Shown: positions 1-9,994, numbered from the stretch's first letter. The stretch is DNA of 21,326 nucleotides from Fomitopsis serialis (GCF_022376445.1 NW_025955547.1:1-21326); one strand, 5' to 3'. Notes: generated from the letters alone by a model not told the origin. Program-made: numbers and translations.

Positions 1-891
1 TTCTGAGTTCTTGATGCGTGCATGTTCGTGGCTCGGCTCGATACCGTCAAGAGTCTCAGCCGACCTTGAGGTGTCCCGTGGAGCACAGTACATGTTCTCC
101 ACAAAGGTTGAACCCGGAAGGAATGCCTCGACAACCAAAGAATTCGGGCCGTTGTGGGAGAAGTAGGTGTTTCCTCACGGTGATCGGCGTCCTCTCAAAT
201 GTAAACTTGCAGTGAGCCACAATGATATTGATACTTATCACATACACTGACTCACATTGTCCTACTGCGTGTACCGCAGATACTAGCCTCACTGCGCGAC
301 ATTCTATTTTCACGTCGCAACGCCTTGCCAACCACGCACGCATCGAACGTGCGACGAACACGCACAAGAAATTTCGTTCGGATCATCGTCCGGACATATC
401 GAGCTAGTCGACCAGACAGTCCGCCGCCACAGGTGCCCATCCACCGTCCCAGCTTCAAGTTGGGCTCGCTCCGCCGCAAACGTGTCGATGAATGCTAAAC
501 TAGAAGCATAACTCACTGGACTTCGCGTTACCCGGGTCTGCTCCGGTACGCGTGCTTTTGTTGTCTGAAGCATGTTCTTGCTACGCTGGCGGAGGACGAG
601 GCCAGGACCCAGCATTTCTGGGAGTAGACGAGCGCCAGTGGCTGCTCGCCGCAGACTCGGTGCCATCTCCAGGACTTGCGTGTCTTCCATGGCATAGGCG
701 GATAGCCAGGCGGCCTCCTCAAGCTCCTGCACCCCGTCCCACTCGTAGCACACGCTCGCGACAAAGCAGAGTCGAGTGGGGTGCGCAGCACTGGCCGCGA
801 CGTATGCACGCTTCGTAGGTGCGACCCCGTACCCCGTCGCTGCTTCTTGAAGACGGCGGGCATCACTGAGATTATCCTCGGCTTAGCCGTC
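1..891 (-). pseudogene. Third BTB/POZ-like paralogue, 3' part only, divergent and possibly decayed
   Basis: Between 891 and about 530 a minus-strand frame reads into a peptide that aligns with the C-terminal helical part of the two full BTB proteins to the right. The shared pattern is roughly AA-x-Y-x-V, KRA-x-V-x-A, P-x-RL, Y-x-WD-x-V, EM and RLL. The frame opens after a possible acceptor (CTCAG) near 870. A second open segment, 173 to 1, contains EAFLP at the same place as the full copies, and the edge sequence complementary to CAAGAACTCAGAA matches their QELRR codons, but in another frame. The stretch between (about 175-530) cannot be spliced convincingly; one apparent intron there would be only 32 nt. 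The BTB fold itself (N-terminal half) is not visible upstream. It is either a divergent gene with unresolved introns or a pseudogene, and it continues beyond the left edge. Confidence 0.45.
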
Positions 892-1328
892 TGGGACCCG
901 GGGTCAGACCATCATGCTGGGCTGGGCAATCATTCTAAGAATTCGTAAACGCCTGAGTGGCATCAGTACATGTTCCATGGGTAGGAGCGAATCTGACGTG
1001 GACGTAGGCAATCTGCATGAGACGTACGTTGAGCCTTTTCAACTGGTGGCATGATCTGCTGACTGTATTTCTCGTGGCTGACTGCGCTGCATGCGGAGGC
1101 GGGTCACACGTCATATATTCATAGGTAGGTACTTAGTATACCACCAGCAGACATCGACTCCAGACGCTACAGAATGGTCTGCCGGCGGCAACTATCTGAC
1201 CTCATTGTCAGCAATTGCATACTGTTAGGCCTGCTTAAATGGCAACATACCTAGAGACCGCCATTTGACATCACCCGACGATTGCAAATGTTGAATGATC
1301 GTTCAAGTTTGCGAGTGCTTTGCAGTAC
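892..1328. other. Intergenic, 3' flank of the first full BTB gene
   Basis: No convincing coding exon on either strand. A short piece near 1247-1261 (ATACCTAGAGACCG) resembles the sequence just 3' of the second BTB copy near 4907-4921. The duplication that produced the two genes therefore included some 3' flank. Confidence 0.5.
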
Positions 1329-3110
1329 TCATAGCTTGATCTGCAGATAGTTGGGATATATATTCATAATTCAAACATGGACTCCCACCTTTGCCAAGCC
1401 ATTCGCAATTCTTCTGAGTTCTTGCTGATTGAAACAATCTGTAGGGACCGGTATAGAGACTGGCACTGGGCCATCAACAAAAGTCTGCGGCGAGCCCCAC
1501 GCAGCGCGGTCTACGCTTGGAAGAAATGCCTCGGCGTCCATGAACACTTCTGGCTCACCCACAACATCGTATGCGACACAACGGCTCACACTGTCATGAA
1601 AAGCGAGCCAGAACTTCGCTTCTCCTGGACGCCTCAGCCAGCTGGACTGGCTCCAATAAGCCGAATGAACGACAGGTGTTCCAGTTTCCTGCGCGGCATC
1701 ACCGCCACGTAATATGACGTCTCGGCACTTCCGGCAATATACCAAGAGACGACGGTATGCGACAGCGGAAGCAGACTCCATTTCTGGGTAGTAGGCATCG
1801 GAGGTCTCGTACACAGAACGCATGGCTGCATCTTTGGCCACGTCGTCCCAATTGTACTGCGTCGCCAGCAGGTAGAGACGCACGGGTGAAGCGCCGGCAG
1901 CCTCGACACAAGCACGTTTGGCGAACGCGACTGCTCGTGCCACCTCGTATTTCTTCGCAGCCGCCAACACAGAAAGGGCGTCCTTCAGCCTGGTGTCTGC
2001 GAAGCCCGTCTCGGTGAGCTCGGGGTCAGGCATGGGGTAAGACAGCTGGAAGAGTTTCGAAAGCGTCCGTCCATCCTCCGGGAAACGGTGCGTCGCCACG
2101 AAGGTGGGACTGGCTGGCGCGCTCTCTGGGGCGCCGGATCCCGTCGTCGTGGAGGACACTGAGAGCGACTTAGCAAGGACTGGTGAAGCGAAACTGAGCA
2201 GCGAGCGATTCACGTAGAATACCGCGTTGTCGGATGAGCGAATAACGGTATCCGCGTGAGCGGTGTCGTAAAAGGGATGAGGTAGTCGTCCGATAGCCAT
2301 CTCGGTCCCGCGAGCCTTTTCGGTGTCTCGAGGACGTGATACGATACGCCTTACAGCGGCCTCTGTGCTTGATCGTAGCGATTCCAAGGTTCTAGCAGCA
2401 TGGTGTTGAAGAAGTCGGTAATACACGCCTGCGGGTAAAGCATCCATTCCTACAGAATACTCATCGAGTGGATGGGCCCGCCGTGGCTTCTCGGCGGTCG
2501 GTTTGGAACCACGCGATGCGGCTTTGTGCCCGGACTGCCATCTCGTGAATTCGCAGACTGCTTCTTCCACCATGTCTTCCAGATTCAACTGGTATGCGAC
2601 TGCGAAGACATCCAGGGGCGTCATATGAATGCGAGACGACAATGACTTGCTCATCATGGCGGTGCCGATCGGCATCTGGTACTTGAGTGCCGCGCTAAGG
2701 ACATGCGCCAGAGTATGAGCTTCAATGGAGGACGTTTCAGGTCTGTCGACCCGGTAGCACGTATACAGTAGTCGCTCGAAAGTCTCACTGTCCTCCGTGA
2801 CCGGGATGGTCGGTATCTCAGCGCGACCGGCAACCGGCGAGTCAGGAGACAGCGGTTGCGGCAAGGAGAACATGTCGGCGAAGAACGCCGACGCGATGCG
2901 TAGGACTGCCTTATGCAGGTAGAAACGCGTCCCGTCTGCAGTCTGCAGCACGACGTCGGCGTCTGAGTAAACGTTGTCGAATGGATAAGGCGCGATCTTG
3001 ACGAGGCTATCCTTGCTCTGATCGTTGCCTAGGGAGGCGGTTTCGTAGTTCGGGATAGTGGGTGAAGACGGAGCGAGCGTAGGCGCTGCGCTGTCAATCG
3101 GGGTTGACAT
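1329..3110 (-). CDS. Double BTB/POZ-domain protein, copy 1
   Basis: Spliced product of 577 residues. Exon 1 is 3110-1389 and exon 2 is 1340-1329, separated by a 48-nt intron (donor GTGGGA, acceptor CTGCAG) that replaces a read-through tail with Ile-Lys-Leu-stop. Module 1 (about residues 46-240) has the BTB signature DADVVLQ...LHKAVL followed by a helical extension. Module 2 (about 273-455) begins ADTVIRSSDNAVFYV and repeats the plan. BTB folds mediate dimerisation and, in many eukaryotes, cullin-3 recruitment, but no MATH, Kelch or zinc-finger partner is present, so the role is unknown. The ATG is supported by an in-frame stop created at the upstream 5' UTR splice junction. The protein is clearly paralogous to the gene at 4964-6795, with the same orientation and the same intron positions. 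Confidence 0.92.
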
Positions 3111-3620
3111 GATGTGTGTGCTCCTGCGAGCGAGCGGTGTTTCAGTATATCATGACTGACAGACTGACAAAAATTGTGCTGACTTACTAGAGCTGGTCCT
3201 AGGTAGAACGTGAGGAGCCTCGAAGAGAAGGGAGTGCGCTCATCTTATATGAAGACAACGCCCCAATGCTTCCAAATCGACATCGATCCTCGAGGCAAAA
3301 CCGTGGCCTTGAAACTTTACTGACTTGACTAAGCACGCGTCTTCGACGTTCGCAATCTGCAGCTTCTGAGCCTGCCTTGTCACCGCGTCGGCATTCTCCT
3401 GCGTGTCGAAAAACCACTCAAGCAGTAGCCCCATCTCCTGTCCAAGGGTAGATATGATATGGGGCGGCAGATATGGCCAGTTTTGGTGTGCAGTATGTAA
3501 TGCCGCAGCATAATGCGGTCAGTTGGCACCCGGATATCAATCGACACATATTGACTCACCAGAACGTATGCCGGCATCTGGCTCATACAAAAGGAGGACG
3601 TCTTTGGCATCTAAGATCGC
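3111..3620 (-). other. Duplicated 5' block of BTB copy 1: 5' UTR intron and a coding-like exon
   Basis: An intron at 3187-3124 (donor GTAAGT, acceptor CGCAG) ends 13 nt before the ATG. Splicing places TAG in frame with that ATG, so the main protein does not extend upstream. Further up, 3437-3188 reads as a coding-like peptide that includes DTQENADAVTRQAQKLQIAN and ends with a stop at 3240. A second possible intron lies at 3559-3438 (GTGAGT, GACAG). The same block precedes BTB copy 2 at 6796-7320, with a 2-nt frameshift. It may be a leader with an upstream open frame, the tail of another gene carried with the duplication, or a decayed N-terminus. Confidence 0.5.
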
Positions 3621-3680
3621 CCAGTGGACCATAAATTCCAGTCTGACGGAGCGCTCGGTGACCGCTGGTGTTAAGGCATC

Positions 3681-3783
3681 ATGTTGGCTGGTCTCGTACC
3701 CATCCGTGTGGACGCACGCCACCACCGCTCCGACACCGGTGGTGGGGTGCGTCCACACGGATGGGTACGAGACCAATGTTGGC
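3681..3783. mobile_element. 87-bp palindromic MITE with 8-bp target-site duplication
   Basis: The element spans 3689-3775. Its 38-bp arms (3689-3726 and 3738-3775) begin TGGTCTCGTACCC and are reverse complements with a single mismatch around an 11-nt loop. It is flanked by the 8-bp direct repeat ATGTTGGC (3681-3688 and 3776-3783), which has the length typical of hAT or P-type insertions. It is too small to encode anything and must have been mobilised in trans, if at all. Long open frames on both strands through this element are a by-product of its palindromic sequence. Confidence 0.82.
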
Positions 3784-4286
3784 CGGCCGCCGTACTGGGT
3801 TTGAATGTACTGTTTCAAGGGATTAGCTAGAGTCTGAGCTATCCTAGACTCTGCAACAACGCGTCACGGAGACTGAGTGCTGCGTCCTGGGTATTGCGCT
3901 GTACTGTTGAGTACTTGAGTACTCGTGCTGGAGAGGTTGTGGCAGACACTTGGCCCAGCTTGGCATGATCCCCGACTCCGACCGGAGGGAGAGAGGAGGG
4001 CTTTGTCCACCCTAACTTGAGACGATGCCGGCGATGCCGCTCCCTCCGTGGGAAACACGTGACTTGCAGCTCCCATAAACGGTATTGCAGCAATGCTCGA
4101 GTGTCCTACGAGGCAGCTCGAGGCAGTTGGATCCTTCCGTGCATCTGGCTGTGTCTGGACGCCTGGATCTCTGACCATCAAACGACTCCTCCCAAATGCA
4201 GGAGAGTTTCTCTCATTTTTGATACTACAATGATAGCCTGCACTTAAGTACAGACTTATGTAAGTACTGTGATACATACTGAGTCA
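3784..4286. other. Intergenic stretch without a supportable gene
   Basis: Only short, mutually exclusive open frames are present. Small inverted repeats occur near 3829-3852 (AGAGTCT...AGACTCT) and near 3908-3924 (GAGTACTTGAGTACTC). No repeat shared with the rest of the window was recognised. Confidence 0.4.
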
Positions 4287-4339
4287 TGGAAGCCCGAGAC
4301 GCCCGGGCGGCGAAGCCGCCGCGGGCGTGAGGGCTTCCA
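4287..4339. repeat. GC-rich perfect-stem hairpin
   Basis: The stem is built from three nested pairings: GGAAGCCC with GGGCTTCC, ACGCCCG with CGGGCGT, and GGCGGC with GCCGCC around a GAA loop. It ends six bases before the CACTG-type MITE. No T-tract follows, so it is not a simple terminator. It could be a separate foldback insertion. Confidence 0.7.
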
Positions 4340-4341
4340 AT

Positions 4342-4600
4342 TGACACTGGGGACAAACTGGCTTGTGCGGAACCCTAACATTGTAAGTAACCATCGTAAA
4401 ACCGTGTATATTAGGTGGAATACCAAAAATGACATATGGAAGGCAGCCTCAAATTGAAAGGCGCGGCCTCTGATTGGCTGGCTTTCAATGTTAGGGACGA
4501 GAAAATTAGTTGTGTTCAATTATCTACCTAATATACACGGTTTTACGATGGTAACTTACGATGTTAGGGTTCCGCACAAGCCGGTTTGTCCCCAGTGTGA
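4342..4600. mobile_element. 253-bp CACTA-like MITE with 3-bp TSD
   Basis: The element is 4345-4597, with 72-bp terminal inverted repeats (4345-4416 and 4526-4597; 69 of 72 positions pair) that begin CACTGGGGACAAAC. The trinucleotide TGA flanks both sides (4342-4344 and 4598-4600). CACTA/G ends plus a 3-bp duplication are the hallmark of the CACTA (EnSpm) superfamily. The 109-bp centre carries a smaller inverted repeat (ATTGAAAG...CTTTCAAT) and no coding capacity, so this is a non-autonomous derivative. Confidence 0.85.
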
Positions 4601-4963
4601 GTCTCCATATCACTCCGATGGTACAATATTACAATACGTACATAATATACTCTGGTGCTGCTGTGACAGGCTGAGTAGCTGTGTTCCATGCAGGAGTCGG
4701 GGATCGGCGCTTGCGCCGCTACGATGCATGATGCGGCACGATGCGAGTGGCTGATTATGTAATCAGCATGCCACAGTTGTTCAAAGTCAACGTTCAAACG
4801 TGTAACGTTGACAACGTTGAAACGAACACTGAATACTATTCCTGAATACAGTACAACGCGTATGGCATCTATTACAGTATGGTTGCGGATAGTGAGTCTG
4901 ACATAAGTACCTGGAGACCGTTCAAGTTGCTTGACCGATTGTGGTCTGGGTCCTGGTACTGAG
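4601..4963. other. Intergenic, 3' flank of BTB copy 2, several small inverted repeats
   Basis: Short perfect hairpins include GCTGATTA...TAATCAGC (about 4751-4768), CGGCGCTTGCGCCG near 4703, and a cluster of AACGTT sites between about 4787 and 4830, two of which form GTCAACGTT...AACGTTGAC. No gene was seen. Confidence 0.4.
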
Positions 4964-6795
4964 CTACAGTGTAATCTGCAGATCACTGAGATGTGCATTC
5001 AAATAAGCATCAAATCTCGGACTCTCACCTTCGCCAAGCCATTCGCGATACGTCGTAGTTCCAGCTGACTCGAATGAACCTCTGGGCTCGGGGACCTTGA
5101 TTCAAAGTCGTCGATGTCGGGGGACTGACTCGGAACCGGATTAGATAGTATCGCCCGAGCAGCACTCCTCCTGTGCCTTTCCACGATCACAGAGCTCGGA
5201 AGGAGTGCATCGACGTCCATGAGTAGTACAGGTTCGCCGTTCTTGTAATCAACACAGCGGTTCACACGTTCATGGAAGGCGAGCCAGAACTTCGCTTCTT
5301 CCGCACGCTTCAACCAGCTGGTCTTGCTCCAATAAGCCGAACGCGTGCTGGTAGCTGGTCTGGGCTCTTGCTCCGTGGCACCGCCAGAGAGTATGACGTC
5401 TCGGCAACTCCGGCAATATACCAAGAGACGACGGTATGCAGCCGCGGAGGCAGACTCCATCTCTGGGCAGTAGGCGTCCGCAGTCTCGTATACTGCGCGC
5501 ATAGCCGCATCTTCGGCTACATCGTCCCAGTTGTACTGGGTCGCTAGCAGGTAGAGCCTCACAGGAGAAGTGGTGGCTGCTTCGACACAAGCTCGTTTCG
5601 CGAACGCGATCGCTCGTGCGACCTCGTATTTCTTCGCGGCTGCCAACAGGGCGAGAGCGTCCTTCAACCTAACGTCTGACGAGTTGGACCCTATGGGCTC
5701 GGGGTCAGGCATGGGGTAGGACAGCTGGAACAGCGTTGATAGCGTCCGACCGTTCTCGGGGAAATGATGTGTCATCCTAGTGGCGGAACTGACTTGCAAG
5801 CTCTCTGAGTCAGATGCTGCCGTTGTAGCGGGTGCAGAAAACAATTTGGCAAGGACCGGTGACGCAAAGCTGAGCAGATAGCGATCCACGTGGAAAACGG
5901 CGTTGTCGGATGAGCGAATGATGGTATTCGCATGAGCAGTATCGTGGAAGGGATGGGCCAATCGCCCCATAGGCGTCTCGGCTTCCTGGAGGATCTCGAG
6001 GTGGTGAGGGCGAGCAAAAATGTGCTTGACGGCAGCTTCCGCGCCTGATGGTAACGATTCCGATGTTGTAGTAGTATGATGATCAAGGAGTCGGTAATAG
6101 ACAGCGGCCGGGATAGCATCCACGTCGGAGGAATAATGATCGAGGGAATGAGCGCGGCACAGGTGTGCCTTGAAGCCAGGTGTGGGGATGTTTGAATGAT
6201 TTGTATCGGCCCACACTGGCAATGTGTACCAATGAGTAAATTCGTGGATTGCCTTGGCTCCAATCTCTTCCAGATCTAGCTGGTACGCAACGGCGAATAC
6301 GGCGAGTGGAGACATGCTACAATGGGACGATAGCGACTTGGTCATCAATCTGGTGACCACGGGCATCTGGTACTTCAGCGCTGCGCCGAGGATAGGGGCC
6401 ACAGTCTGGACAGAGTCAGACACCTCAGGCCTGTCGACCGGGTAGCACATGCGTAGTAGTCGCTCGAGAGGTTCACTGTCCTCCGTGACTGGGATGGTCG
6501 GTATAGCATCGGGGCCGGTCTCTGAACCCGGAGATGGTGGTTGCGGTAAGGAGAACATGTCGGCAAAGAACACCGACGCGACGCGCAGGACAGCCTTGTG
6601 AAGGTAGAAACGCGTACCGTCCACGGCCCGCAACACGACATCGGCGTCTGAAAACGCGTTGTCGAAGGGATAAGGCGCCGTCTTGACAAGGCCATCCTCG
6701 CCCGGGGTTCTGCCTGAGGCTGCGGACTCGTATTGCGGGATAGTGGGGGAGGATGGAGTGAGCGTAGGCGCTGAACTGTGGATCGGGGTTGACAT
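4964..6795 (-). CDS. Double BTB/POZ-domain protein, copy 2
   Basis: Spliced product of 592 residues. Exon 1 is 6795-5029 and exon 2 is 4975-4964, with a 53-nt intron (donor GTGAGA, acceptor CTGCAG). The last exon encodes only Ile-Thr-Leu-stop, matching Ile-Lys-Leu in copy 1. Module 1 begins DADVVLRAVDGTRFYLHKAV and module 2 ANTIIRSSDNAVFHVD; the helical section RLYLLATQYNWDDVA is shared almost unchanged. Compared with copy 1 there is extra sequence between the modules (around PVWADTNHSNIPTPGF) and in the serine/proline-rich stretch before the conserved tail ELRRIANGLAK. As in copy 1, a 5' UTR intron (6876-6809) ends just before the ATG and splicing creates an in-frame TAG, which fixes the start. 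The molecular role is unknown beyond BTB-mediated protein contact. Confidence 0.92.
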
Positions 6796-7320
6796 GATGT
6801 GTGTGTTCCTACGAGTGAGCAGGTCTTCAAATTGTTATTATTGACTAACAAGGGCACAAAATTTGTATCGACTTACTAGAGCTCGTCCTGGGGAACGGTT
6901 GAGAGGCCTCGAAGACGAGGCAGTGCACACATCTTATACGAAGACGACACCCCCGAATCACTGCTTCCAGGTTTACATCGATCCTCGAGGCAAAATCGTG
7001 GCCTTGAGAAACTGAATTGGCTTGACTAAGCACGCGTCTTCGCTCGCAATTTGCATCTTCTGGGCCGGTCTCGTCAACGCGTCGGCATTCTCCTGCGTGT
7101 CAGAGAACCAGTGCAGCAGTGAGTTAGGTTCGGAAGCAGCGAGGCCACGTCCTGTACAAAGGGAGATATACTATACGTGATGCCCCAGCATATTGAACTC
7201 AGTCAGCTCGCACAAAGATAACTGTCAATCGATACGCATCGACTCACCACAATGTGTACCAGCATGTGGTTGCCGCTGGTGCGAGCTGGGAAGATGTCTT
7301 TGACATCGAAGTTCTGCAGA
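6796..7320 (-). other. Duplicated 5' block of BTB copy 2
   Basis: Corresponds to 3111-3620. The 5' UTR intron 6876-6809 (GTAAGT, TCGTAG) and a further possible intron 7247-7152 (GTGAGT, GTACAG) match copy 1 in place. The upstream exon reads HWFSDTQENADALTRPAQK, close to copy 1, but a 2-nt length difference after the CLVK codons moves the remainder to another frame. Amino-acid similarity before the shift suggests that the block was once translated. Confidence 0.5.
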
Positions 7321-7738
7321 TCACCCGAAACGCTTGACCGGTTGATCACTTAAGCACCCAGGGGGGCTTTGTGGGAGGAGCGACGGAAGTAGCTTGTGTG
7401 TACTGGACGCTGTTCTCTCGCAATAACTATCAGTACTGCATAAGTGTCGGTGTTGCTATATGCTAAGTTACGCATTGGCGAAGCGTTCGATGTTGAACGG
7501 TAAGGTTGCTAATCTTCCTGAGAATACGGTCAGATCACAGATATCCAAGGAAAGGGTGATGATTAGACTAAGTACAAAGAGCAGATACGAGATGAGAGCG
7601 ATGATAGAGCGATACACACAGCAATGCAAAGTATACCTTCAGAAGAAAGTGGACAAGACAACAGAGATGATGGAATGCTAAGGCAACATCGCGACACCCA
7701 AGACCACAATGCTTTGGCTTCTGGTCGTCGCGGGAGTG
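7321..7738. other. Intergenic, includes a purine-rich AT-leaning stretch
   Basis: Positions 7540-7680 are purine-rich on the plus strand. A 73-codon open frame (7460-7681) there gives a basic peptide without recognisable features and is probably fortuitous. The 3' flank of the next gene must end in this interval. Confidence 0.35.
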
Positions 7739-9015
7739 TCATGATCTCCCAGAAACCTTCATATCGCGCCCGCGCATGAGATGCTCGATCGTCACATTCA
7801 TAGTGCCTGCCTCGGCCGTGAATGTGTAATCACTGTCTCCATCGCGGAAGACGACGCTTGCACTGACAAGTGAGCTCGCTACGTCTCGCCCCTTGAAGAT
7901 CCACATAGGGATCGGCACCCAGAATCGCAACGCCCAGCCGCCACCGAGACAAGTGCCTGGGATACCCGGCGGGATCCACTCCCAAGAGACGGCCGTGTAG
8001 ATGCCATTCGCGGGGTTCATGCGTCGGATGACTTCATGGCGCACCAGCAGGCCCCCAAGGAAGGACGTCGCGTATATAATGTCATCCGTCATGTTGGGAA
8101 TGCGTCGGCAGGAATCGACGGTGTGCCAGTCAATGGACAGGGACTCGACAGGCAACAGAGGAAGGTCGGCAGTTTGAGCTTTCGCGTCCTTGACGTAGAG
8201 TACCCCTTCCAAAGCGTACGTGTGGCTGTCGATGAATGCGGACGATCAGTATTTGCGCAAACGCACGCGAGTACACGTTACGCCACGTACTTTATGTCCA
8301 CATCCCACATCACGATATGTTTGGTCTCCAACTTGATCGATACCTCGAATCGTTCGTGGAGCTGCAAGCACCCAAATGCCGAGCGGGCGAACGAGTTCAG
8401 GGATCTAGCGGCCTCGTCTTCATCCGAAATAAGGTCAACTATTTCGCTAAAGCCCGTGTCTCGAGCCCTAGTTGGCAACCCAGCGACTTCGCTACCAGGA
8501 GCCATCCATGCGAAGAGGCCGTCCCTTGTAGTGGTGGGGAACATGATGCTACCGTCAAACTCGTCATTCTCGTCCAGTTCTCCCCAACGACCATCGTCGT
8601 GGCCGTCACGATTGTCCCCATCGAACCGTAGATCCCTCATGGCATGACACCTCTTCAAGGTTCTCCTGCGTTTCTCGGGAACGGGAGCGGTGTGATGTTT
8701 GGTGGATCTCGACTTGTGTTCCTTGCCAGCGGTGAGAGTGTCTGCCCGGATCGTAGCGATGGACTCTCCGGAGTCGCAGCGCGGGCGGATATAATTGACG
8801 CGCCCGCGATCGTCCTTCTCTTCGTCTTCAAGAAGCCACTCGGGGGATTCGTCTTGCTGGGCAGAATTCGTGTGCAGAAGGAAGGCTACGCCGGAAGCAT
8901 CGGGCGATGTGGGGTCGGAATTCAGCGAATCCCGCAGGACGTTTTTGGCCGCGCGCGCCGACTTCAGGCGGTTGATCATGGAGGCGAGGAAAGAATCTGA
9001 TGATTGACGCGGCAT
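7739..9015 (-). CDS. Unrecognised 403-residue protein, two exons
   Basis: Exon 1 is 9015-8291 and exon 2 is 8225-7739. The 65-nt intron has donor GTACGT, acceptor CGACAG and a CTGAT branch-like site; splicing joins the two frames in phase as ...DVDIN-HTYALEGVLYV. The start chosen is MPRQSSDSFLASMINRL; the frame is open further up but lacks another ATG. The N-terminal 240 residues are hydrophilic, with a basic cluster EKRRRTLKR (about 114-122, a possible nuclear signal) and acidic patches (LLEDEEKDD, ELDENDEFDG). The C-terminal third looks folded and beta-rich (GLLVRHEVIRR, WALRFWVPIPMWIFKG, ASVVFRDGDSDYTF). No signal peptide or clear membrane segment was seen. The family is unknown; it is a single copy here. 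Confidence 0.72.
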
Positions 9016-9994
9016 GGTTTCGACAATAGGAGGGGGATTGATTGTCGCGCAGCTCGTTTCGCAGGGAAATGGGATGGACGAGCCGTTGGTCGGGTGTTGG
9101 TCGCGGCGAACCGAGGGATAATACAATGCCCGTCTGGCCGCAGCGCGTGTCAGGAGTCGCGAAGGTTGATCTGCTCGCTGTGATGCAAAAAGTGTGGACG
9201 GTAGGGCAATGAGAATGTCTCGAATTGCGGGGCAGCAAAGGAGCACGATTCACCAGATTGTGGCTACATCCCCGGCCCGGGATGCTGCCGTCCAGCCACA
9301 GGCGCGACGCGCCCCGCCGCTAATCGATCACGAGAAAGTCCCGCGCAACGCACATTTGAGAGTCATAGTCGTACCATCACTCGTAGCACAAAGTGATGGT
9401 CTTGACCGGCTTGCCTGCGTATGTTCCCGAGAGCGTGAATCGGCATTTTCTGGGCTGGAATGTTGTGCAATAGACGGGCTGTACGGAAAGGGAACCTGAG
9501 AAAGACAATCGGGCGCGTTGAGTGCTGTGTATGCCACGCTACTGGACGTTTGCTCGCGCATTTCATGCCGTGATGAGCTGATCAATGTTATCCCCTTGTC
9601 AGTCACCTATATCCCAGTAAAATGGATAGCGACACAAAGAACGTATGTGTATACATGGACCTGTAGACCAAAGGGAGATCAGTCCCAGCCAATCACGTCC
9701 AGACCCCGTGATCAATGCAACACATGAAAGCGCCCACACAAAATCGCTCACCTGCGAGTCCCTCGCTGCGATCTTGCGTTCTTCTGTGTCCATCATCGCA
9801 CCATCGACACCAGCCCACACATCGCATATCAGTACGCAAGTACCGTCCTGCGCGTGCTATACCCCAGTGGTGCTTCACGGCCCCTTCTACGTCGCATACT
9901 GCCACTCAGATCACCTCGCCACTGGTGTCCTACTCGGAGTAAGCCTCAACTGTCTCGCGTCGTTGCTTCATAGCTGACCATGCAGCGTTGTAGT
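9016..9994. other. Intergenic between divergently oriented genes
   Basis: This is the probable promoter region for the minus-strand gene ending at 7739 and the plus-strand gene starting near 9995. Several short open frames exist. One minus-strand piece (around 9820-9750, ending at a GTGAGC donor) could be an exon, but no partner exon was found. Confidence 0.35.

Noticed and set aside
3240..3434. The upstream peptide as the true N-terminus of BTB copy 1
   Set aside because: Splicing of the conserved intron 3187-3124 puts a TAG in frame just before the ATG at 3110, and the same holds for copy 2.
3523..3818. Open frames of about 93 codons on both strands
   Set aside because: Both run through the palindromic MITE and read the same peptide from its two arms. 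They arise from the inverted repeat and do not indicate coding.
4287..4339. Rho-independent terminator
   Set aside because: The stem is strong but there is no T-tract and the sequence is fungal; no adjacent transcript end is implied.
4564..4998. 144-codon minus-strand open frame
   Set aside because: Composition is non-coding-like, it has no splice or homology support, and it overlaps the MITE arm and the terminal exon of BTB copy 2.
7460..7681. 73-codon plus-strand frame with a basic product
   Set aside because: It sits in a purine-rich stretch with no recognisable features and is probably fortuitous in the 3' flank of the neighbouring gene.
8036..8647. 203-codon plus-strand open frame
   Set aside because: It lies antisense to the spliced 403-residue gene and shows no independent support.
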